Assembly: GCA_035503515.1 (NCBI GenBank)
Contig: DATJTJ010000059.1
Span: forward strand, 1 to 64,000
DNA from: DAIDKA01 sp035503515
GTDB lineage: Bacteria; Pseudomonadota; Gammaproteobacteria; Steroidobacterales; Steroidobacteraceae
Length of the DNA: 64,000 nucleotides
Reading direction: 5' to 3'
The notes under the pieces were generated by a model. The model was not told where the DNA came from. It ran no database searches and saw nothing but the letters and a program-made list of their open reading frames with translations. Below are positions 8,687 to 17,534 of this stretch, one piece after another. Each line of letters starts with the position of its first letter. The stretch's first letter is position 1. The translations under genes and the position numbers were made by a program.

Positions 8687-9529
8687 TCAGGCCTGCCCCA
8701 CGGAGAATCTGACGCCGATCTGCACCCGCTCTCCGGGAGCCAGCCTCGTGAGCTCGGTGCCGGTCCGGTTCAGGGCGCCCGCCGGCGCCGTCTGCGGTTC
8801 GAGGCAGAAGAAACCGGTGCCGGCGGGCGTATAGACGTGCAGGGCCCGCGCCCCGGTCGCCTCGATCTTAAGGGTTCGATCCGGCCAGCGCACGACCGCC
8901 ACGCCATCCCAGTGATCGAAGCAGTGATCCAGCACGACGCGCGCGACGCTGCGGGGCGCATCGAACGCCCAGTCCGCGGGCGTCATGACCTCCTGCACCG
9001 GCAGCGCCTGCGCATCCGGCAGCCACACGGTGCGGGTGCGGGCCTGCACGGTCGCGAGCGCCGCGTCGGGGAAATAGGGATGCAGCCCGAGCATGGCCGG
9101 CATGGGGGAGTCCGCGAAGTTCTCCAGGCTCAGCAGCACGTCCAACCCGTCGGCCCGCAGTTCGAATTCCTGCAGTGCGCGGTACCGCCACGGCCACTCA
9201 TCGCCACCGCCGCAGAAAGCCAGCGTCGCCCTGGACACCGAGGCCGACTGCACGCTCCAGGCCGCCCGCCAGCCCTGACCGTGCAGGGGATGCGGATCGC
9301 GGGTCCAGTTGCGGCGCAGGCGTACCTCCTGGCCGTCGAATGCGAAGCGCCCGCCGGCGATGCGGTTGGCGTAGGGTACGAGCGGAAAGCAGGCCAGCTG
9401 CATGGGATCGGTATCCGCCTCCGAGGCCGCCGGCCGCAGCAGCGCCAGGCCGCGCCAGCTGAACTCGCGAATTGCACCGCCATGAGCCGCATCGAGCATG
9501 AGGCGGGCATCCGCGTTCCGAAGCAGCAT
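8687..9529 (-). CDS. aldose 1-epimerase (mutarotase) family protein
   Basis: A 280-residue galactose-mutarotase-like beta-sandwich protein. HGGAIREFSWRG, VPYANRIAGGRFAFDGQ and HPLHGQGW are typical of the aldose 1-epimerase superfamily, with the catalytic His in LHGQGW and further active-site residues in GLHPYFP. No signal peptide is seen, so it should interconvert xylose (or other sugar) anomers in the cytoplasm before XylA. It is the first gene of the operon; a G-rich ribosome-binding stretch lies directly before the ATG and an operator-containing promoter lies just upstream. The family is broad, so exact sugar specificity is inferred from its neighbours. Confidence 0.88.
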   Translation of the reverse strand: MLLRNADARLMLDAAHGGAIREFSWRGLALLRPAASEADTDPMQLACFPLVPYANRIAGGRFAFDGQEVRLRRNWTRDPHPLHGQGWRAAWSVQSASVSRATLAFCGGGDEWPWRYRALQEFELRADGLDVLLSLENFADSPMPAMLGLHPYFPDAALATVQARTRTVWLPDAQALPVQEVMTPADWAFDAPRSVARVVLDHCFDHWDGVAVVRWPDRTLKIEATGARALHVYTPAGTGFFCLEPQTAPAGALNRTGTELTRLAPGERVQIGVRFSVGQA

Positions 9530-9553
9530 GAAACCCCCCGTGATAGTCGCCGA

Positions 9554-9583
9554 AGTCTACATGGTAGCGCTATCATTCCGCAA
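9554..9583 (-). promoter_or_regulatory. predicted promoter of the xylose operon
   Basis: On the minus strand TTGCGG (9583-9578), an 18-bp spacer and TAGACT (9559-9554) precede the mutarotase gene, with a leader of roughly 18 nt. The spacer is almost entirely taken up by the 16-bp operator at 9561-9576, so repressor and RNA polymerase would compete directly. The hexamers are moderate matches. Confidence 0.5.
9561..9576. promoter_or_regulatory. LacI-family (XylR-type) operator, copy 1
   Basis: ATGGTAGCGCTATCAT is a 16-bp near-perfect palindrome centred on the GC|GC typical of LacI-family sites. It closely resembles the xyl-box of Xanthomonas and Caulobacter (recalled form TGGTAGCGCTAACA). It controls the mutarotase-xylB-xylA-GH3 operon. 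Confidence 0.88.
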
Positions 9584-9620
9584 GCGGCGCTGATGACTTC
9601 TCAACGCGCCGGCGGGCCCG

Positions 9621-10658
9621 TCAGGCCGGCGCGCTGGAGTCGCGCATCACGAGCTCGTATTTCATGATCTGCTGCTTGGGTCCGAGCGTGCGGCCCTCGC
9701 GGCGCGCCTGGATTTCGGACAGCAGCAGCTCGGTCGCCAGGCGGGCCATTTCGGCGACCGGCTGCAGGACGGTGGTCAGCGCGGGCCAGATGCTCGTTGC
9801 CAGCGGCGTATCGTCGAAACCGACGATGCTCAGCTGGGTCGGCACGTCCAGGTGCAGCCGGTGGGCCATCGACACGGCCGCGGCCGCCATGTCGTCGTTG
9901 CTGGCGAATATGGCCGTGGGCCGCTCCGGGCCGGAGAGCAGCTGCTCGCTCGCCAGCAGACCCGAGCGGTAGGTGAAGGAGCCCTGCTTGACCCATTCCA
10001 GGCGCAGCGGGATATGCGCCTCGCGCAGCGCCGCCTTGTAGCCCGCAAAGCGCTCGGCGCTGGCCAGCTGGTTGGGCGCGCCGCGGATGAAGCCGATCTC
10101 CCGGTGGCCGAGCGAGATCAGGTAGCGCGTCATCGAGGCGGCCGCTTCGAAGTCATCGATCCGGACCGTGAGCCCGTTGCCCTCCAGGCGCCCGGTGGCG
10201 ACGGCCACGAAGGGAATGTCGCGCGACTTCAGGGCATCGATTGCGGCGCGGGCGTCGGACAGCGGTGGCGGCAGGATGATGCCGCCGACGCCATCGGCCA
10301 CCAGTTTTTCCACGGCGGCGCGCTCACCGCGCGCGCCGCATTTTTCCAGCAGTATCTGGCAACCGGCGGTGCGGCTGTGTTCCAGCACGCCCACCAGCAG
10401 TTCGTTCATGTAGGCCGCGCTGGGATTGTTGTAGAGCAGCCCGATGTGGACGGTGGCGGCACGCGCCAGATTGCGGGCGGCGACATTCGGCGAATAGCCG
10501 AAATGCTTGATTGCCGCTTCCACGAGCTTGCGGGTCTCGGGTTTGACATTGGCGTCGCCGCTGATCACCCGTGACACCGTCATCGGTGACACCCCGGCGT
10601 GCTCGGCGACTTCATGCATGGTTACCGCATTGCGGCCACGCCGTTTTGACTTCTTCAC
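9621..10658 (-). CDS. LacI-family transcriptional regulator of xylose/xylan genes
   Basis: A 345-residue LacI/GalR-type repressor. Residues about 13-60 are the DNA-binding domain (TMHEVAEHAGVSPMTVSRVIS, hinge helix SPNVAARNLARA). The rest is the periplasmic-binding-like effector domain (IGLLYNNPSAAYMNELLVG, GVGGIILPPPLSD, HREIGFIRGAPNQLASAERFAGY, AIFASNDDMAAAAVSMAH, LSIVGFDDTPLATSIWPALTTV). It sits between the xylose operon and the symporter gene, and the 16-bp palindrome found at both and at two further promoters here is the likely binding site. By analogy with XylR of Xanthomonas/Caulobacter the effector should be xylose or a short xylo-oligosaccharide. I leave the symbol empty because xylR also names an unrelated AraC-type activator. 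Confidence 0.9.
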   Translation of the reverse strand: MKKSKRRGRNAVTMHEVAEHAGVSPMTVSRVISGDANVKPETRKLVEAAIKHFGYSPNVAARNLARAATVHIGLLYNNPSAAYMNELLVGVLEHSRTAGCQILLEKCGARGERAAVEKLVADGVGGIILPPPLSDARAAIDALKSRDIPFVAVATGRLEGNGLTVRIDDFEAAASMTRYLISLGHREIGFIRGAPNQLASAERFAGYKAALREAHIPLRLEWVKQGSFTYRSGLLASEQLLSGPERPTAIFASNDDMAAAAVSMAHRLHLDVPTQLSIVGFDDTPLATSIWPALTTVLQPVAEMARLATELLLSEIQARREGRTLGPKQQIMKYELVMRDSSAPA

Positions 10659-10718
10659 AACCTGGTCCCCCGATCGGCCTCCTATGATACGCAGTTCTTG
10701 CTATCTCAACGGCGATGC

Positions 10719-10747
10719 TTGACAAGATTATTCCCGAAGCGGATGGT
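10719..10747 (+). promoter_or_regulatory. predicted promoter of the symporter-esterase-halogenase unit
   Basis: TTGACA (10719-10724), a 17-bp spacer and a weak -10 GATGGT (10742-10747) lie about 95 bp upstream of the symporter ATG. The -10 is overlapped by the operator at 10743-10758. The perfect -35 and correct spacing are the main support. Confidence 0.45.
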
Positions 10748-10758
10748 AGCGCTATCAC
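10743..10758. promoter_or_regulatory. LacI-family (XylR-type) operator, copy 2
   Basis: ATGGTAGCGCTATCAC is identical to copy 1 in 15 of 16 bases. It lies in the divergent region between the regulator gene and the symporter gene, so it could control the symporter and the regulator itself. Confidence 0.88.
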
Positions 10759-10843
10759 CCAATGCCGCCATGCGGCGCGGCGGCCCGCCTGATTAGAAGA
10801 TAGACTCGGAACCGAGCTTTTCAGAACAACGCGAGGGGGAAGT

Positions 10844-12277
10844 ATGCACGCGGGTTCCAACGACTCGACGCCCGGTTATGCCGACACCGCGGCGACCAAC
10901 ATGCTGTTCGTGTTCGCGATCGTCGCCGTGGCCACCATCGGTGGCTTCATGTTCGGCTACGACAGCGGCGTCATCAACGGGACCCAGGATGGCCTGCAGC
11001 AGGCGTTCTCGCTGACGCGGTTCGAGACCGGGTTCAACGTCGCCGCGATCCTGGTGGGCTGCGCCGTCGGCGCCTTCATCGCCGGGCGCCTCGCCGATCT
11101 CATCGGCCGGCGCACGGTCATGATCATTGCGGCGATCCTGTTCGTGGTGAGCGCCCTGGCCGCCGGGGGTGCGCCCTCCTCCGTCGTGTTCATCGTCGCC
11201 CGCTTCATTGGCGGTCTTGGCGTCGGGGCGGCGAGCGTCCTGTGTCCGGCGTACATCAGCGAGGTGACCCCGGCGCGCTCACGGGGGCGGCTCGCCAGCC
11301 TGCAGCAGGTCATGATCATCACGGGTCTCACCGGCGCCTTCCTGGGCAACTACTTCCTTGCCAAGGCGGCCGGCAATTCCACCGCCATCCTGTGGCTGGG
11401 CTATCCGGCCTGGCGCTGGATGTTCTGGGCGCAGCTGATCCCGGCGGCGATATTTCTCATCATGCTGCTGATCATCCCGGAGAGTCCCCGCTTCCTGGTC
11501 TCACGCGGACGCATGCCGCAGGCGCAGAAGGTGCTGGCCCGGATCGTCGGACCCGCGGAGGCGCAGCGCAAGGCCGCCGAGATTGCGCAGTCGCTGGCGG
11601 CCGATCATCACCGGCCGAAGCTCTCGGACCTGCTGGATGGCGCCGGCAGGATCAGGCGCATCGTGTGGGTGGGCATCGGCCTTGCCATTTTCCAGCAGCT
11701 GGTCGGCATCAACATCGTCTTCTACTACGGCACCGTCCTGTGGGAGTCCGTGGGCTTCAGCGAGAACGATTCGCTGCTGATCAACGTGGTCTCCGGCGTG
11801 CTGTCCATCGGCGCCTGCATCTTCACGATATTCACCGTGGACCGCATCGGCCGCAAGCCGCTGCTCATCATCGGCTCGGTGGGCATGGCCGTCACCCTGG
11901 GGCTGGTGGCCGGTGCCTTTGCCACCGGTTCGCTGGTCAACGGCATCCTGCGGCTGTCACATCCGGCCGGCGTGCTGGCCTTGATCAGCGCCAACCTGTA
12001 CGTGATCTTCTTCAATGCCAGCTGGGGCCCGATCATGTGGGTCATGCTGGGAGAGATGTTTCCCAACCAGATCCGCGGTTCGGGACTTGCGGTGGCGGGA
12101 TTTGCCCAATGGATGGCCAACTACGCCATCAGTGTCAGTTTCCCGATCCTGGCCGCCTCGGTGGGTCTGGTGATCACCTACGGCTTCTACGCGCTGTCTG
12201 CCCTGGTGTCGTTCTTCTTCGTGCGTGCCATGGTGCACGAGACGCGGGGCGTGGAACTGGAACACATGCGCGGCTAG
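10844..12277 (+). CDS. MFS sugar porter (xylose/H+ symporter-like)
   Basis: A 477-residue, 12-helix inner-membrane transporter of the sugar porter family. Diagnostic motifs are GGFMFGYDSGVINGTQ in helix 1, GRLADLIGRR between helices 2 and 3, PESPRFLVSRGR after helix 6, QQLVGINIVFYYG in helix 7, VDRIGRKPLL between helices 8 and 9, and WGPIMWVMLGEMFPNQIRG in helix 10. It resembles XylE/GalP and probably brings in xylose with protons. A strong AGGGGGA ribosome-binding site precedes the ATG. The esterase gene begins 20 bp downstream, so the two are probably cotranscribed under the operator at 10743. Confidence 0.93.
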   Translation: MHAGSNDSTPGYADTAATNMLFVFAIVAVATIGGFMFGYDSGVINGTQDGLQQAFSLTRFETGFNVAAILVGCAVGAFIAGRLADLIGRRTVMIIAAILFVVSALAAGGAPSSVVFIVARFIGGLGVGAASVLCPAYISEVTPARSRGRLASLQQVMIITGLTGAFLGNYFLAKAAGNSTAILWLGYPAWRWMFWAQLIPAAIFLIMLLIIPESPRFLVSRGRMPQAQKVLARIVGPAEAQRKAAEIAQSLAADHHRPKLSDLLDGAGRIRRIVWVGIGLAIFQQLVGINIVFYYGTVLWESVGFSENDSLLINVVSGVLSIGACIFTIFTVDRIGRKPLLIIGSVGMAVTLGLVAGAFATGSLVNGILRLSHPAGVLALISANLYVIFFNASWGPIMWVMLGEMFPNQIRGSGLAVAGFAQWMANYAISVSFPILAASVGLVITYGFYALSALVSFFFVRAMVHETRGVELEHMRG

Positions 12278-12297
12278 GCCGCGCGGGAGAGAAGTCC

Positions 12298-14259
12298 ATG
12301 GGCGCTCGCCTGCGGGGTCTGGCGCTGTCGGTGGTAGGCCTGGCGCTGGCCACTCAGGCCGATGGCAGTCCGCTGCTGCATGCGCTGTTCCAGGACCATG
12401 CGGTCTTGCAGCGCGATCAGCCGATCGTGGTCTTCGGAGACGGCGCCGCCCATGAAACCGTGACGGTCTCTCTGGCTTCCGCCCGCGCCCGCACGCAGGC
12501 GGATGCCACGGGCCACTGGAGTGTCACGCTGCCGGCCATGCCCGCCGGCGGCCCCTTCGTACTGCGCGCCGAGGGCAGTTCCGGCGCCCGCCAGGATGCG
12601 GCGGACGTCCTGGTGGGCGATGTATTCCTGTGTTCGGGCCAGTCCAACATGGAACTGCCGGTGCTGCGGGCCGGGGATTCCGCCAACGAGATCAGCAATT
12701 CCGCCAACGATTCCATCCGGATGCTGACCGTCCCGCACGCGACCAGCCCGACCCCCCTTTCGGATCTTCCGGATCCGGTCACATGGCAGACGGCCGGCCC
12801 CGCGACCGTGCCCGACTGGTCGGCGGCGTGCTTCTACTTCGGACGCGAACTGCAGAAATCGATCAGGGTACCGATCGGACTGGTGCACTCCTCCTGGGGC
12901 GGCTCGAACATCCGGCCATGGATGAGTGCCGCGGCGCTGCGCGCCGTGGGGGGCTACGGCACGGCGCTGCAGCTGCTGGCGCTGTATGCCACGGATCAGA
13001 CCGCCGCCCAGCAGCGCTTCGCGGACCAGTGGCAGGCCTGGTGGCGCGCACGCTCGGGCGATCCTCCGGGCGGTGAACCCTGGCACGTCGGTTCCAGCGC
13101 GACAGACCCGGGATGGCACGCCCTCCCGGCGCTCGATGACTGGCGCACCTGGCGCGGCGCAGGCCTGGAGGACTTCACCGGCCTGGTCTGGTACCGCACC
13201 CGGTTCACCCTGACGGCAGCCCAGGCGGCCGGGGCCGCCGCATTGCAGCTCGGGCCCATCAACCAGGTCGATGAGACCTGGATCAACGGCCACGCCGTGG
13301 GCAATACCTTCGGCTATGGCACCGAGCGCCGCTATCCGCTGGCTGCCGGTACGCTGCATGCGGGCGAGAATCTGCTGGTCATCAATGTGCTGAGCACCTA
13401 CGGCGGCGGCGGGCTGCTGCGCTGGGACCGGCCGCGATCCTTGCAGCTGGCAGGCGGCGCGTCGGTGCCGCTGGAGCAGCCCTGGGACTATCGTGTCGTG
13501 CCCGGCCGCATCGGCTATCCGCCGCGGACTCCGTGGGAGCCGGTGGGAGGCATGACGACGATCTACAACGCAATGATCGCGCCGCTGGGACGTTACGGTA
13601 TGCGGGGCGTGGTGTGGTACCAGGGCGAGTCGAATACCGACGAAGCCGACAGCTACCAGGGGCTGCTGAGCGCACTGATGGCGGACTGGCGGCGGCAGTT
13701 CGGCCCCGGACTCGCATATCTCATCGTGCAGCTGCCCAATTACGGACCTCACCCGCTGAAACCGGGCGAGTCGGGGTGGGCCACGGTACGCGAGGCCGAG
13801 CGCCGGGCGGCAGCCCTTGACGGGCGTGCGGGCCTTGCCGTCACCATCGACGTGGGGGATGCGCACAATCTGCACCCTGCCGACAAACAGGACGTCGGCA
13901 AACGCCTTGCAAGGGCCGCACGGCACGTGGTCTATGGCGAAGACCTTGCCCCCTCCGGGCCGGTACCGCGCGGGGCGGTGCGGCGAGCGGATGCCGTGGT
14001 CATCGATTTCGAAGGAATCGACGAGGGCCTCGTCACCTACAGTCATGACACTGCGATCGGATTCGAGCTGTGCACGGCCGCCGCAGGCAGCTGCCGCTAC
14101 GTCGATGCCCGGATCCAGGGTACCCGGATCCGGCTGCAGGTGCCGGACAGGTTCTCGCCGAGTCGCATCCGCTATTGCTGGGCGGACAGCCCGATATGCA
14201 CTCTCTTCGACGGAGGGGGACTGCCGGCAGGCCCCTTCGAAATCCCGATCGGCCCATGA
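12298..14259 (+). CDS. exported sialate-O-acetylesterase-family (acetylxylan esterase-like) enzyme
   Basis: A 653-residue protein with an N-terminal export signal (MGARLRGLALSVVGLALATQ). SGNH-hydrolase motifs are split along the chain: FLCSGQSNMELPV (catalytic Ser, about residue 117), HSSWGGSNI, WYQGESNTDEADSY and the C-terminal Asp-His of VTIDVGDAHNLHPADKQDVGKRL. A galactose-binding jelly-roll insert lies in the middle (about residues 275-395: WYRTRFTLT, WINGHAVGNTFGYG, RYPLAAGTLHAGENLLVI). Family members remove acetyl groups from sialic acid or plant glycans; beside xylose and glucuronidase genes, deacetylation of xylan fragments is the likely role. The frame is open far upstream through the symporter gene; the ATG at 12298 is chosen for its GGAGAGA ribosome-binding site and signal peptide. 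Confidence 0.88.
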   Translation: MGARLRGLALSVVGLALATQADGSPLLHALFQDHAVLQRDQPIVVFGDGAAHETVTVSLASARARTQADATGHWSVTLPAMPAGGPFVLRAEGSSGARQDAADVLVGDVFLCSGQSNMELPVLRAGDSANEISNSANDSIRMLTVPHATSPTPLSDLPDPVTWQTAGPATVPDWSAACFYFGRELQKSIRVPIGLVHSSWGGSNIRPWMSAAALRAVGGYGTALQLLALYATDQTAAQQRFADQWQAWWRARSGDPPGGEPWHVGSSATDPGWHALPALDDWRTWRGAGLEDFTGLVWYRTRFTLTAAQAAGAAALQLGPINQVDETWINGHAVGNTFGYGTERRYPLAAGTLHAGENLLVINVLSTYGGGGLLRWDRPRSLQLAGGASVPLEQPWDYRVVPGRIGYPPRTPWEPVGGMTTIYNAMIAPLGRYGMRGVVWYQGESNTDEADSYQGLLSALMADWRRQFGPGLAYLIVQLPNYGPHPLKPGESGWATVREAERRAAALDGRAGLAVTIDVGDAHNLHPADKQDVGKRLARAARHVVYGEDLAPSGPVPRGAVRRADAVVIDFEGIDEGLVTYSHDTAIGFELCTAAAGSCRYVDARIQGTRIRLQVPDRFSPSRIRYCWADSPICTLFDGGGLPAGPFEIPIGP

Positions 14260-14270
14260 GAGCCTGAGTC

Positions 14271-15779
14271 GTGCCCAATAATCCGATCCGCAGCATCGTC
14301 ATCGTCGGCGGTGGCACCGCCGGCTGGATGTGCGCGGCGAGCCTGAGCAGGCTGCTGCGCAATCTGGATTGCCGCATCCGGCTTATCGAATCGGCCGAGA
14401 TCGGCACCATTGGCGTCGGGGAAGCGACGATTCCGCCGATCATCAGCTTCATCAAGGTACTTGGGATCGACGAGAACGAAATCATCCGCAAGACCCAGGC
14501 GACCTTCAAATTGGGCATTGAATTCAAGGATTGGACGCGGCCCGGACATTCCTACATCCATCCGTTCGGACCCACGGGGCTGCCCCGCGAGGACGTGGAG
14601 TTCTCTGCATACTGGCTGAAGTGCCGCGAGAGCGGACATGCGGCGCCGCTCGAGGAGTACTCGCTGCAGGCACAGGCGGCACGGCAGGCGCGTTTCATGC
14701 GGCCCATCGCGATCGAAAAATCACCGCTGGCGACCATCACCTATGCGCTGCACCTGGATGCGGCGCTGCTCGCATCCTACCTGCGCGCCTACGCCGAGCT
14801 GCGCGGCGTCATCCGTACGGAGGGCAAACTTGCAGGTGTGCAGTTACGACCCGCGGACGGCTTCATCGGGTCGGTCACGCTGGAAGGTGGCGAGCGCATT
14901 ACGGGCGACCTGTTCATCGACTGCACGGGCTTTCGCGGCCTGCTCATCGAGGATGCATTGCAGGCCGGATATGAGGACTGGACGCGCTGGCTGCCCTGCG
15001 ACCGCGCCGTCGCGGTGCCATGCGAGCGCCGCGGCGTGCTTGCCTCGCACACGCTCGCGACCGCGCGCGATGTGGGCTGGCAGTGGCGCATTCCGCTGCA
15101 GCATCGCGTAGGAAACGGCTATGTGTACTGCAGCGCCTTCATGAACGACGGCAAGGCGGAAGAATTGCTGCTGGCGAACCTCGAGGGCCGGGCGCTGCGC
15201 GATCCGCTGCGGCTGCGTTTCACGACCGGGCGACGACGCGTCTGCTGGCTCAAGAACTGCGTCGCCATCGGACTCGCCGCAGGCTTCCTCGAGCCGCTGG
15301 AATCCACCGGCATTCACCTGATTCAGCGCGGGATCGCGCTGCTGCTGAACTACTTTCCCGACCGTCACTTCAGGCAGGCCGATATCGATCGGTACAATCG
15401 CCAGATTGCGTTCGAGTACGAGCGAACCCGGGACTTCCTGATCGTACACTACAACCAGACCCAGCGCGGCGGGGACTTCTGGGGTCATTGCCGCAACATC
15501 GACCTGCCGGACAGCCTCAAGGAACGGCTCGCGCTGTTCCGCAGCTACGGCCGCATCGTCGTCGACAGGGATGAACTGTTTACCGTGCAGAGCTGGCTGT
15601 ACCTGCTGGTCGGTCAGGAGGTGCAGCCGCTCGGCTACGACCCGCTCGCCGACCGGCTGACGCTGCTGGGGGCACGCAAGGCGCTCGACGAAATCCGGGC
15701 CGTAGTGGCGCGCTGCGGAACGTCCATGCCATTGCACCAGGACTTCATCGCCGAGCACTGCGCGGCTGACTCTCCCTAG
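14271..15779 (+). CDS. flavin-dependent tryptophan halogenase-family protein, copy 1
   Basis: A 502-residue protein starting with GTG 11 bp after the esterase stop. It has the FAD-binding GGGTAGWM loop, the GVGEATIP motif, a Lys in ATFKLGIEF aligning with the catalytic Lys of PrnA-type halogenases, the WQWRIPLQHR segment and GFLEPLESTGIHL, which carries the conserved Glu of the active site. Classical members chlorinate tryptophan using FADH2. Relatives beside TonB receptors in Xanthomonadales and Caulobacterales have no settled substrate, so 'tryptophan' should be read as a family name only. No flavin reductase or biosynthetic gene cluster is nearby. It ends in a 4-bp convergent overlap with the cupin gene. 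Confidence 0.88.
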   Translation: MPNNPIRSIVIVGGGTAGWMCAASLSRLLRNLDCRIRLIESAEIGTIGVGEATIPPIISFIKVLGIDENEIIRKTQATFKLGIEFKDWTRPGHSYIHPFGPTGLPREDVEFSAYWLKCRESGHAAPLEEYSLQAQAARQARFMRPIAIEKSPLATITYALHLDAALLASYLRAYAELRGVIRTEGKLAGVQLRPADGFIGSVTLEGGERITGDLFIDCTGFRGLLIEDALQAGYEDWTRWLPCDRAVAVPCERRGVLASHTLATARDVGWQWRIPLQHRVGNGYVYCSAFMNDGKAEELLLANLEGRALRDPLRLRFTTGRRRVCWLKNCVAIGLAAGFLEPLESTGIHLIQRGIALLLNYFPDRHFRQADIDRYNRQIAFEYERTRDFLIVHYNQTQRGGDFWGHCRNIDLPDSLKERLALFRSYGRIVVDRDELFTVQSWLYLLVGQEVQPLGYDPLADRLTLLGARKALDEIRAVVARCGTSMPLHQDFIAEHCAADSP

Positions 15780-16789
15780 CCGCCGCGCAGCAGGTGCATG
15801 ATGCGTGCGCGGATCTTGGAGTAGTTGTCCGGCTTCAGGGCCCCCAGGACACCGTGTTGATCGGCCGGCAGATGGGCCAGCGGATGGCCCTGGGTACGGA
15901 ATACGTAGTGGTCGAAGAATGCCCTCCAGGCGAGTCGCTCCGCAGGCGGCCGCTCCGCGACGGTGATCATGGCGAGCAGCAGGCTCGTATAGGGCGCGTC
16001 CGGTCCCGCCGCGAACGCGTCCCACCAGTAGTTCACGAGCCCATTGCAGGTGCCGAGCGATTCGACCTGATGCCACCACAGTTTCGGCAGATACAGCGCA
16101 TCCCCGGGCCCGAGTTCGCACATCCACGCCTGGTCGCGGATGGCCTGGAATAACGGAAAGCGCTGTTCATCCGCCGCAGAGGAAGCTGCGAGGCTCACCG
16201 GAGCGCCGGCCATGGTGTGATCGACCGGTCCGACGTAAAGGCGGCTGATCAGCTCCGGAGCATAGAGGGTGAAACGGCGCCGTCCGGCAATCACGCAGGC
16301 CAGATTGTCGTAGGTGTCGTAGTGGCTCGATACGTTGGCAGCGGTGCCCAACCAGATGCGGGGCGGCGTCTCGGGTGCCAGCAGCGGCATGGCGTTGCCA
16401 GGGGCAAATCCCGGCACGCGGTCCCGGCAGGATACGGACCCGATGTAGACCGACCCACTGCCCGGCGCGTCGATTGCCGCGGCGAGGGCCTGCAACGCGG
16501 CGCCAAACTGCATGATCCGGCGCTCGAAGTTGAAGCCGCCCAGGCCCGGGGCGTAATAATACTTGCCGGCGATTTCCGGCTCGCCGAAGAACACCTCGAC
16601 CTGGCCGCCGCAGTCCAATGCCGAGAGGTAGTCCAGGAGTGCCGGCGGCGAGTCCCGCGCCGCCCGCACCGCGGGCCAGTCATCGACCAGTCCGCGCAGG
16701 ACTACCGGCTCGCATCCGCCGACGACCTCCTGCAGGAAATAGTCCCGGGGAACATGGCGGCCGACGATCTCGGAGGGTGCGAAGGACAT
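15776..16789 (-). CDS. JmjC/cupin_8-like protein, probable Fe(II)/2-oxoglutarate-type oxygenase
   Basis: A 337-residue protein of the cupin-8/JmjC group (Pass1-related in older annotation). The N-terminal substrate-side motif is PVVLRGLVDDWPAV. The metal triad appears as HYD in SSHYDTYDNLACVIAGRRRF (HxD) and a distal His in PKLWWHQVESL. Such enzymes hydroxylate proteins or small molecules; the substrate here is unknown. It lies 15 bp after sapC at the end of the TonB receptor-halogenase-SapC operon, a recurring set beside TonB receptors in this part of the Proteobacteria. Confidence 0.82.
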   Translation of the reverse strand: MSFAPSEIVGRHVPRDYFLQEVVGGCEPVVLRGLVDDWPAVRAARDSPPALLDYLSALDCGGQVEVFFGEPEIAGKYYYAPGLGGFNFERRIMQFGAALQALAAAIDAPGSGSVYIGSVSCRDRVPGFAPGNAMPLLAPETPPRIWLGTAANVSSHYDTYDNLACVIAGRRRFTLYAPELISRLYVGPVDHTMAGAPVSLAASSAADEQRFPLFQAIRDQAWMCELGPGDALYLPKLWWHQVESLGTCNGLVNYWWDAFAAGPDAPYTSLLLAMITVAERPPAERLAWRAFFDHYVFRTQGHPLAHLPADQHGVLGALKPDNYSKIRARIMHLLRGG

Positions 16790-16804
16790 GCAGCTGGTGC
16801 CCCC

Positions 16805-17527
16805 TCAGGCGCGCAGGCCCGCCATGTTTTCCGTCGCCTTGAGGAAGCGGCCGTTCTTCTTGCGCGCCATGACCGGAATCTGCTTCAACGATGCGATCAT
16901 GAGGTGCATCAGTCGCAGATAACCAAGCCTGAACAGGTCAACCACGGTCTGGTCCGGTAGCGCGCTCAGGGCTTCCTGGTTGACGGTGTATAGATTGCCA
17001 CATTCGAGCATCCTGCCGTCATCGAACTCTACCTCGATGCTGATCGGCTCGATCAGCCTGAGCTGCAGGAGACTGGCGATGAACGAGCGCGTGACCGCGA
17101 TGCCGGAGCTCAGGTCCTGGAAGGCCCAGATGATGCGCTGCAGGTAACGGCTGGGCTCCCCGAATTCGGTGAACAAGGCAATGCCGTTTTCCGCTCCCAC
17201 GCGCGGATGGTCAAGATCGATCGCCACGTCCGGTCCTTGCGCGTAGAACGGCACGCGCTGCAGGCCCAGCGGCCTGTAGTACTCGAGGTCGCGCCATTCC
17301 TCGAGGAAGAGATTCTCACCCTCATCAAAGCCGAGCATGGCCCCGCAATAGAACTCGCCGGTGTTGGCATCCTTGGCGAACAGGATCGGGTAGTGCACGG
17401 CGAGCAGCGGGAACTCCTTGGCAACGACATGCGTAAAACGCTGGTTGTCGCCGTAGGTCGCCGACGCGCGCGCATCGACCCTGAGCGACTTGTGGACTTC
17501 CTTGCTGAGCGGAACTATGCGTGTCAT
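16805..17527 (-). CDS. SapC family protein
   Basis: A 240-residue soluble protein matching the SapC family, named after a Campylobacter S-layer-associated protein; family function is unresolved. Typical segments are FTHVVAKEFPLLAVHYPILFAKD near the N-terminus, FYCGAMLGFDEGENLF, and the C-terminal GLYTVN-like LYTVNQEALSALPD followed by LMIASLKQIPVMA. No signal peptide or membrane helix. The start lies 7 bp after the halogenase stop and the end 15 bp before the cupin gene, so it is cotranscribed with them and the TonB receptor. A part in modifying or assembling the uptake system is only inferred from that linkage. Confidence 0.85.
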   Translation of the reverse strand: MTRIVPLSKEVHKSLRVDARASATYGDNQRFTHVVAKEFPLLAVHYPILFAKDANTGEFYCGAMLGFDEGENLFLEEWRDLEYYRPLGLQRVPFYAQGPDVAIDLDHPRVGAENGIALFTEFGEPSRYLQRIIWAFQDLSSGIAVTRSFIASLLQLRLIEPISIEVEFDDGRMLECGNLYTVNQEALSALPDQTVVDLFRLGYLRLMHLMIASLKQIPVMARKKNGRFLKATENMAGLRA

Positions 17528-17534
17528 TACGGTC

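Noticed and set aside
11242..14259. One 1005-codon protein covering symporter and esterase
   Set aside because: The first 350 codons are out of frame with the symporter and meaningless; the signal peptide and ribosome-binding site place the esterase start at 12298.
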